DNA of 64,000 nt, from positions 310,001-374,000 of the forward strand of contig UWYS01000006.1 in assembly GCA_900291925.1 (NCBI GenBank), written 5' to 3'. Positions 11,304 through 20,200 of the stretch are shown here, piece by piece; the first letter of the stretch is position 1, and the number at the start of each line of letters is the position of its first letter. The position numbers were made by a program, and so were the translations under genes. The stretch is from Thecaphora thlaspeos. Lineage: Eukaryota > Basidiomycota > Ustilaginomycetes > Urocystidales > Glomosporiaceae. The notes under the pieces are model-generated. The model ran no database searches, was not told where the DNA came from, and saw nothing but the letters and a program-made list of their open reading frames with translations.

Positions 11304-11413
11304 TCCTGGTTAGTACAATGGTCAGTATAGGACACTCTCAATTACGGTCGCTCTTGCAAGTTGGGTTCTAATTTGAATCTGTTCAGATCGGGGTTCGATT
11401 CCCCGGCCGGGAA
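11304..11413 (+). tRNA. tRNA-Glu(CTC) with a 38-nt intron
   Basis: Cloverleaf drawn by hand. Acceptor TCCTGGT (11304-11310) pairs with GCCGGGA (11406-11412) with two G-U pairs, and A11413 is the discriminator. D stem GTAC/GTAT, with loop AATGGTCA. Anticodon stem GGACA pairs with TGTTC (11380-11384). The loop CT-CTC-A puts anticodon CTC at 11337-11339. T stem CGGGG/CCCCG closes the loop TTCGATT. The intron is 11341-11378, directly after position 37, where nuclear tRNA introns sit. Box B is the GGTTCGATTCC run. The variable loop as drawn has only four bases (AGAT), so a shift of one base is possible. Isotype rests on the anticodon and on general likeness to fungal tRNA-Glu. Confidence 0.85.
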
Positions 11414-11422
11414 AAAATACTC

Positions 11423-11427
11423 TTTTT
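11423..11427 (+). terminator. Pol III terminator of tRNA-Glu
   Basis: A run of five T residues starts 10 bases after the discriminator base, as expected for RNA polymerase III termination. Confidence 0.75.
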
Positions 11428-11555
11428 ACCTTAATCAAACCCACCTTGTTTTTAATGTACTCCTGTTTTCCTGCCCTTTTGTTCTTAGTCAGGCCAGTGC
11501 GGGTCATTGGACATTTCAACAGAACTTACAAACATGCGACGTGCCACCACCGTCC

Positions 11556-12751
11556 TCAGCTCCCCTTGTCGCTCGTTGTGGGGTCCCACCACGTCTTGAG
11601 ACATCCTGACAGCATCCGCCGTCCTCTGCACACGGCACTCTTCTTCCTCCTCTCGCCGTCATCGGTCCGTCCAGGCGCCTCTACCCGTGTCTTTGCCGGC
11701 GCCGTCTTGATGGGTGCCACAGCCTGACGCAACACCTCCTTGAACCCGAAATAGGTCGTCGCGAGCACGGTAGCGACGAAACCCATCTCGGGCCAAGTGG
11801 TCACCTCTGCGACAACGAGGACCATGTCGATTCACGTTCCCAGCACCGACAGACCGCCGTAGAAGAAGGCGACGTTGTAGTAGGTTTCTATCGAGGACGA
11901 TAGTGGCTTTACCTGTCGCTGCGCTGACAAGTTCTTCAGATGGACGAGATGTGGATGGAGAAGCATCGAGTGCGCCGTTAATTGTACGAGCGCGCTGTGG
12001 TGTCGCAATGACGACGAGAAGTGTCGCCAGGTGGTGGAGAACTTGGCTTTCCACTTTTGCGTCAGAGGTCGATGAGTTGAGATGGTGGCGTGGAGTCGGC
12101 GGTTGACCTTCCTGCCTCCTCCCTCGGCGTAACCTTCACGACACGAAGCATCTGTTCGGACGGGCTTGGTTGCTCTGCCACCAGCGTTGGTACGGTCCAC
12201 TGGAACGGGTATGGACTCTTCAGGAGTCCTGATCCCAGTGACCGACTCTTCTTCTCGTGATAACCCTTCTGTTGTCCGGTCTTGGACTCGTGCGTCTGTC
12301 GTCGAGTACTTATACCGGTCGCCGATAGCTTGCCCTTGCCGCCATTCAACCAGGACCTGCTATGCGCGGGAGCAGGACCTACATTGTCGCCGTGTTGAGG
12401 CGAACCGGCTGGCAAAGGATTGTGACCGTGATCGTGACGGCGGCGGGAGCGAGGTTTGACTTCGGACAAGCTGATCTCGCAGAGACGCGAGACATTGTCG
12501 CCGCGTCGAAACGTGTCGGCCGGAGTTTGACCGTGACCGTGATGGCGGTGGGACCTAGGCTTGACTTCCGACAGGCTGGTTTCGGTGAGGCTCAAGAGTC
12601 CCCTAGGGCATCCCTGTGAAGGTCGTGAGAGCATCTCTCTGCGGTCGGTCGCAGAGGACAGGTTGCGGAGGTCTCGACACGTCGTCCTGGCGAGACGGGC
12701 GCGCGTATGGCACGAGAAAATACCGGTGGTGATGTGGCGAATGGGAGCCAT
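11556..12751 (-). pseudogene. Unrecognised membrane protein gene, probably decaying (in-frame TGA)
   Basis: I do not recognise the family. From ATG 12751 the frame starts MAPIRHITTGIFSCHTRARL, Arg/Ser/Thr-rich and poor in acidic residues like a mitochondrial presequence. It then holds two copies of a His-rich segment containing SLSEVKPRS. A 47-nt intron (12315-12269, GTATAAGT...ACAACAG) joins this in phase to a second frame that is open for 145 codons and ends YYNVAFFYGGLSVLGT then TGA (11834-11832), giving 290 residues. The same frame goes on after the TGA as MVLVVAEVTTWPEMGF and VATVLATTYFGFKEVLRQ, open to 11556, and looks like the rest of the same membrane domain. So it could be a 290-residue protein, or a longer gene broken by one nonsense codon. 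Intron and start are inferred. Confidence 0.4.
12376..12595. repeat. Diverged tandem duplication, about 105-111 bp period
   Basis: Two copies share acattgtcgccg (12381 and 12492, 111 bp apart) and ttgacttc[cg]g (12456 and 12561, 105 bp apart). Both spacings are multiples of three and fall inside the putative coding frame on the - strand, where they give two SLSEVKPRS...GDNV segments. Confidence 0.7.
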
Positions 12752-13733
12752 GGCGAAAATCGGCGCTCCCAAGAGGAGGTGGCTTGGGACAAATCTTGGC
12801 TGGATCATGGAGCGGTAGGAGGGTCGAGAGGAGAGAAGGGAAGAGATGATAGAGGACGAAAAAGGCTGGCGGGAGTGGAAGAAAAGGGGGGAACGGTAGA
12901 AGAGGAGGAAGAAGGGAAAGACGGAACAGGAAACGGACGATCCCTCTCTTAAGGCTTTGTGGCTGTTGGACTGGTGGAGGACGAGCTGTCAAAGATGTGT
13001 TCGCCGTCTCTGGTCAGGCTGTGTTGCCACTCGCCTGGACGAGATGGGCAGTGGTTCAGTTAATGCGAGTTCGAAGGGGCCTGTGCGTGATGGCGATGGT
13101 GATCAGCCTACGGACAGGTGAGCGACTGGGAAAAAGGTGGCCTTTCCGAGCCTTCGTCCCGTCCTTCCGTACTGATCACTACTCTTTCCCAGGCTCCGAT
13201 AAGCATGCTGTTGTCGAGCTCCGGGCGTAGACAGCCGATAGAAGACGTGAAGACACATGGCGACGCCCTGGCCCGCGAGGTGTGGGTTAGCCAGCCAGCG
13301 CACGGGGTCCGGAGGATTGCTGGAGAGGGGAAAGGCTGCCATCCGCTGCGCCGGCCTGCCCTCTGCTCTTTTCCTTTCCATTCGCCATTTCCCAGCTCGA
13401 TGCTCCTCGTGCCAGAGTACTTGGTATGTAGGGGATCGGACGCTCGCCACTTGGGCTGTCGAGCCGATCCGCGCGACCTTGAGCTGTATCCGTGAGTAGG
13501 TGAATAGCGCCTGCAAGCGTCCCAGGCAGGCAGGGGCGGCAACAGGCAGCAGGGCAGCAGGGCAGCAGGCGTCCCTGGCGATGCAAAGGGGCCATCGCGC
13601 TCAGTTTCGTTCCTTTGTTTCGACGCGCCGCCTCTGAGCTTCCTTGCCAACGACGCATGCCGCATCCACCCATCACCACACCAGCAGCTCGCCAGCACCT
13701 TGGCTCTCCCTCGCAGTTCCCTTTCGGTCGCTC

Positions 13734-13771
<38 letters not shown>

Positions 13772-14247
13772 CCTTCTCTCACCACTAGGTCCTACGACCA
13801 CGACCACCGCCAACACCACCGGCCACAACAACTGGTCGACCATCCCTACTATTTCCCATCCCTCCTTGCTCTCCCTGGACTTCGCTGCCAGCGCTATATG
13901 CCGAACGGCGTCAAAGGAAGTTTGTCGCATGACTTGCTCGACATCCAAGCTTCCACAACTCGACTCGCAGACACAACGACCCGGAGGCGCATTCGTCTGG
14001 GCACTCGGCAGCGTCGGCACTTGCTTCGATCTCCCTCGACCATACACCAGTCCAACCTCCCATCCTTCCACATACCCATCCATCCGTTCGACCCTCTCAA
14101 CGGCTAGACCTCCACACCAGATGCTTCGTTAGCCTCTCGGAAAGCAGATCAAGGCTCGTCGGAATCCATTTTCGGCACACTCTCTATCCTTGACCCTTTG
14201 TCCAGGCTTCAGCTCTCTGCGCACACGCTGCGAGGCGAGCCGCCACG
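12752..14247. other. Long intergenic or leader region upstream of the 2.3-kresidue gene
   Basis: About 1.5 kb without a conserved coding segment. It holds a short CAG/GGCAGCAGG run near 13540-13570, a TC dinucleotide tract at about 13739-13768, and a pyrimidine-rich stretch running toward the ATG at 14248. The last 500 bp probably form the 5' untranslated leader. Confidence 0.5.
13739..13768 (+). repeat. (TC)n microsatellite
   Basis: About 15 TC dinucleotides in the putative 5' leader or promoter of the gene starting at 14248. Confidence 0.9.
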
Positions 14248-17200
14248 ATGCCCAAGCAGCACACCTTCATCGACTCTATCCTCAAGAGGCCGTCTCAGAG
14301 CTATGTCGAGCCTACGTCCCAGTCGGGTTCGAGCAGAGCGGGTTGCAACGCTCCTTCGGACCTCCCTAACGTGCCCGGGAGACCACAGTCGATCCTCTCT
14401 GGTTCAATGTTCAAGAGCGGCGGCAAGGGAAGCCTCGGCAAGGCAGGCGGAGGCACCAGCAACGCTCCCTCCGTCTCGGGCATGAGCACTACCAGTCGCT
14501 TCAGCAGGTTCCGCAAGAAGGACTGCAGACCCTCGGTCTCCAACGGCAGCGTGTTCAACGATGGCGCTAGCAGCGTTGCGCCGTATGCCGGGAGTAACAC
14601 CACCCTCTCGCCAAAGAAGAGCCGCTGGTGGGAGGCTGGAAGCTTGAGGCTTGGCAAGTCTGCCTCACGAGCTCCCAGCGTAGCCGGCAGCATCTTTTCC
14701 GAGCCAGAGGCACCCCCAAAAGGCGTCCAGAGCTTCGGCCGCGCCGGCTCGTCCGTTGCGCCTTCCCGCGGCACCCGGAGCGACTACGGAGACGGTTCTT
14801 CGCGGCAACGGATGAGCTCCCTGAGATCAGCGCCTCCGCCGATGCCCGCCCTGCCCTCTGGCGTTGCGATCAGCTCCATGCGGTCCTCTTCCGGCATCGC
14901 GCCGTTGGGGCAGCAGGCGCCGTCACTGATCCGCCAAGGTTCGCGCAGCTCGCTGGGCCGTAGCAATACGCTTTTAAGCAATCAGGTGGCCAGGCTGACC
15001 AGCCCGGCCGCCTCGATGGGAAGGACGCAGCGTACCAAGAGCACCCACGGCGGCTCGCAGGACTGGAAGAGCTTCGTCGATAGCATGGCTGGAACAGAGG
15101 TTGCGAAGACCTGGGAGAGCATGCCGACGCTGGCGCCGACATCGCCATCGCTGTCGGCACGCGCGCGCGCGCGCGCGCACGAACCAGCACCAACGCCGAC
15201 CTGGCTCGAACAGCGCAAGAGCGTCGTGGCCAGGGTTCAAAGGGAGCTCAACCAGGACGCCCAGTACGAGCAGCTCCGACGCGACTCTAGCGTCGCTAGG
15301 CAGGATCTCCTGGCGAGGGCCGCTTCGCAGGTGATCGGCGAGCCTCCGCCGTTGCCACCTGCGATGCCCATGAACCTGCGGCCTGGCGAGCTTGTCAACC
15401 CCGTGGTCACGCAACGGCTCAGCAGCGAGTACACCTCGCCTCTGTGCTCGCCTGTCGTCTTGGCCGCCGCCCTCCCTCGTGCCGCTTACGTTCCCGCCAC
15501 GTCCGTCCCGCTCGCTGTACCTGCCGTTCGCGCGGTCCCCGCTCCGATCGAGGACTACACGGCGGCATCACCGCTCCCCGCCGTTGCATCGCAATCGATG
15601 ACCTTTGCGTTAGCGCCGGCGCCGCTCATGGCGGTGCCCACTGCCGAGGCCGAGGCCGAGACGGACACGGAGTCGGACGAGACGGAGCCTGAGGAGAGCT
15701 CGTCGTCTGAAGACGAGATGCTGCCCAACCAGACCCTCGACGCCGTTGCAGAGGAAGACGAGGAGAATTCCAGCAACGGGCACGGCCACCATCACGAAAT
15801 GAAGAACATCCAGCACGTGCGAGGCATGTCTACCTCTGGACGGTACACTGACTACGACGCCGTGCTCCGACACCACCCATCTGGCAGCAATATCACTCAA
15901 GACGTCAAACAGGCGTCAACCGACATCACGCCGCGGATCGCGATCTCGAAGGCGCAGACCCCGTCGCCCGAGTTCGAGGCCGGCTCCGTCGCAAGCGAAA
16001 GCTCGGCCGAATCTCCGCTTTTCAAGCAGCCCGGTCCTGATCCGGACTTCAAGCTATCGGCGCTTCCACCAGCCGCCGCCGCCGTCCCTGAGGCCAGCAA
16101 AGACGCCGTCGTCGAGGAGTTGGAGAGCGAGGACGAAGAGGTGCGACCTGCGCCCGCCATCAAGATGGCCAGCGACGCGACGCCGCAGACTGTTCAGCTG
16201 CAAATTATTGGCCTGGCCGGAGAGGATGGCGAAGAGGACCCTGATGCCGGAAGCAATACACTCGGCCTGATCGCGGTCAGACCTCCGTTGGTGACCAGGC
16301 AGACCTCGTCTTCCGACTATCGATCCGCCAAAAGCGGCAGGAGCACGCCGACCGCCAAGGATGTCACCTTCGATGGCAACGACGAGGAGAGCTCGGAAGC
16401 AGAGACAACCGACGCCGCTGGCGCCAAAGCGGACACCGCGAAGGAGAAGGCGGAGACCGGCCTCACGGACGACGCCGACAGCGACTCGAAATCGACTTCT
16501 TCCGTCGCCAGGTCGATGTCGTCTTCCCGCCGACCGATCAGCATCCGCTCCGGGCGGTCCTCTAGGCCGCCGACCCTTTCCCGGCATCTCAGCGACATCA
16601 GCTTGGGCACTTCCTTTGCGGTTAGCGGTATCGTGGACGGGCACGGACGCTCCTCATCTCGGAAGGTCAAGCTGGCCGACGACGACTCTGACTCACCCGC
16701 CGACCTCTCGGACGAAGACGCCGACCTCAAGGCGCGCGCACTGGCAGAGCAGGACCGCCTTAGGACAATGAAGGTCGGCGAAGACTTCTTCGGACCCTCT
16801 CTCAACGGCCTTCTCGAGCGATTCGATTGCATGAACTGGTCCGACACGACCGTCAATCGACTCGGGGCGGCCTCGATGCGCCAAGGCGATGACGCATCAA
16901 TCCGAAGCAAGAAGGTGGCCCAGGCGCAAGAAACGATCAACGAGATTCGCCAGCGACGAGCCGAGACATGCCAGGAGGAAGACGGCAAGACGCGGGCCAG
17001 CTCAGCCGGCGGCCTCGCCCCGAGCTTCGCTGCGCTGTGGCTCCTCAATCAGGCCGGCGACGGCGATGTTGATGCTTCGAAGGCCAAGGTCGACATGTTG
17101 GCTGCTGAGCCAGGAGCTTCCACCTCCCCTTCCCTGTTGGCCATCCCAGTCTACCCTCGGTCGACGGTGGCAAGCAACTACGCCAGCCTCTTCTCGTTCT

Positions 17201-20200
17201 CCGAACCGGCCAAACCGGAGGTGTCGGTCCTCAATCGGCCCAGGCAGAAGGCAGGGGCGCGACCCAGCGAGATGGGCGGCGTCAAGATCTCGGAGGGAAA
17301 GCTCGCCGCCGAAGCTCCGGTGGCAGCCCCCGCAGATACACGCAGCACCCTGCCTGCCTCGCTGTCGTCTTCGTCGAGCGTCTACAGCAACGTCACCTCA
17401 AAAGCCAAGGTGGAAAACGTCGCGGAAGCCAAGCAGCCCATCGTCGCCTGTGGCGTCTCCAGCAGGGACAAACCACCGCCGACCAAGTCTGCCATGAAGA
17501 ACCTGAGGCATTCCAATTCGCTGGCGGACACACTGTTCTCGCTCCCGCTCCGCTCACCCGAGAGCAAGGCGGAGAAGACGGAACGGAAGAAGGAAAAGGA
17601 GAGGGAGAAGTCGCGCCGCGCGTCTATCAGCAGCGATCGCAGCTCGACATTCACTTTCGGTGGGAAGTCGAAGAGTAAGCGGGACAGCAAGGATAAGAGC
17701 CGGAAGTCGATCGAGTCTCAGCCCGATGGACGATCGTCGATGGCGAGTGAGCGGTCGCAGGAGACGAGCTCGGATGTGCGAAGCGTCGAGCCGACCTCGC
17801 CAGCCGCTGCCGCTCCTGCTGCTCTGAGCGACACCCGACCTGCGGCGACGGCAGGACCGGCTGTGCTGTCCGAAAAGGCTGCGGGCAAACGGTCACAGCG
17901 GGAAGTCCAGGACTCGAGCGCTCTGGACGGGACTGTCGACTCGGCGCGCGTCGTGGACGATGCGATACAGCCACCACCCGCCAGCTCCGGCATGAGAGCA
18001 TCCGAATCCACGGCCTACTTCGATACTCCAGACCAGAGCATGGCCGACGTCAGCCACGCACCAGCTGCTGATTCGGTCGGCATGTCGCCTCCGCAGAAGT
18101 TCCACACCGCCAAGGATCTCGCCGCTCTGGCTAGGTCCGGCTCGCCCAAACGTGAGTACAACATCTTGGTAGGCAGAGAAGGAGGCGAACGATTCGCTGA
18201 CGTTTCATCCAGCTCGCTCTTGCCCATCTCGTCTTGTCCTGCCGTGGTACCAGCCGAATTGCCCGACAGATCAGAAGCGCAGAAGAGGCTCTCCAGCCAG
18301 ATGAAGGCGCTAGATGGGTTTAATTCGTTCTCCCTCTCCAGATTTAGCGTGAAGCCGGAGGAGTTCAAGGTGGATCCAGAGATCGAGGCCGCCGTCGAGA
18401 CCGGCGATGACATCCTAGGACCGACAGACGCCGTCGTCGCGGCGCCCGCCGAGGCTGAGACTGCCGAGGGCGATGCTAGCGCCCTCCGTCGACTGTCACG
18501 AGCCGAGAGCGAAGATTCGGCCGCTGCAGACAGCCAGGATGATGCTGGCGCCATGACCGCCCAGTCCGAGGTCAGCGCGCCGAGCACGGCCCAGACGACG
18601 CCCGTGGGCTCAGAGGTAATGGCGAAGCCGGAACGCGACGATGCCCTGGACGAAGAAGAGGCGGGATTCCACGGTCTCGACAAGCGCCTCCCGATGCCTC
18701 CCCGTCCTTCGACGGCCGAGGTCGCCATGCTCGCCAACGACGATAAGACGCCGACGGGCAATCCGCCACGGCTTGGCATCAACCTCATCCCGCCCACAAC
18801 CCCGGCAACCGAAAACAAGACATCGTTCGTCGGTGCTCAGGCACCTACCATGCCGACTATTCAGGAAGAGGACCCGATGTCAAGCCAACCCCAGCGACCG
18901 CCGCTCATCAGCCGGTCTTCGAGCCAGAAGGCGAGCTCGCGCTTGACCGGTACAAACGGCAAGGCGACCTCGACTGGAAAAGAATCGCTCACAAGGTCTA
19001 AGTCCGTCTCAACGAAGAAGAAGAAGCAGCAATGGCAGGAGTACCAGGGCAAGGGCCTCAGCCTGCCGCCTGGCCTGGTTGCGACCAAGGTGGCCTCTTC
19101 AAGGGACCACAAGGCCTTGCAGTCGCTGCCGCCACTCGACATCCCGCTCAAGGAGAAGAAGTCGAGCAAGAAGCACGCCTCGGCCCTGCACACGATGCCC
19201 GCCGCCAGCGTGACCCGCGATGTGCTGCCCGCCATCCCAGAGCCCGAGGCGCCCGCACCGCTCTCCTCCAGTGGCGCAACAAGCCCTCCCACGAGCCCCC
19301 GGTCGTCGTCTAAAAGGCACAGCAAAGCGCCTTCGGCGACCGGATCGCTGTCGCCGTCGCCCTCGATGACTAAGATCATGGCCGATGCGCCCTCCGACCC
19401 GCGGATCCCGGACGCCTTCCGTCCCTCTTCGCCCTCCAGCAGCTCGCCCTCAAGATTCGGGCCCAGCAGCGAGGCCATGAGCCGCGAGGCGTCGTCCTCC
19501 GGCGCTTCCGAGGCCGGCTCCCACTCGCCGGCGCCGAGCAACGTGCCGAGCCAGTCTGCGCGCTCGAATGCCTCGTGGGTGTCGTCGAGCGTCCGTAGCA
19601 GCCCACGCCCTGAGTACTCGTACGTCAACCACGAGCTCTCGCCCCACGTCCGCAAGTTGCGTGCGCTGTCGCCAGGGCCCTCGCCCACGCCTGGCAGCCT
19701 TCCGGAGACGCGACGCAATTCGCTCATGACCGCGATCAACGAGTGGGAAAGCCAGGTGCCTGACAACGTAGACGGTCGCAGCCTCTCGCCGATGCCCTCG
19801 GTGACGCAGCTGTCGAGGTACCCGCCGCTGCCCGCATCGACTGCCTCGAGACCTAACTCGGTCATCAGCTCCATCTCTTCACCCGCCGTCGTGCGCTCGG
19901 CTCCACTGGGCGCCCCGACCAACAGCTACCTTCAGCCGCCGATCGCTCGATTTCGCATGTCGCCGGATGAGCAGGCCGTCCTTGCGACTCAGGAGAGTGG
20001 CCCGGCGGCCGCTCCCGGCGGCGGCGGCGTCAACGGCTCGGTGGCTTCGTTCAACTCGAGTCCCTCGGCCTCGCAGTCGGCCGTCAGCCTGCCGAGCACG
20101 ATGCAGACGGTCCCGACGAGCTACCGGCCCAACAAGGACGCCGGCTGCTTCAGCAGCAACGTCGAGGAGCTGCTCAACACGCGGACGACAATGCAGACAA

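Noticed and set aside
11834..11862. 29-nt intron that would remove the TGA in the decaying gene
   Set aside because: Too short compared with all other introns here (47 nt or more) and it shifts the frame away from the membrane segment.
13644..14132. 162-codon open frame upstream of the giant gene
   Set aside because: It is driven by the (TC)n tract and ends before 14248; nothing suggests it is a separate gene.
18152..18212. Shorter intron reading (GTGAGT to ATCCAG, 61 nt) in the giant gene
   Set aside because: It shifts the frame and runs into a stop about 90 nt downstream, whereas the 102-nt choice keeps the frame open.
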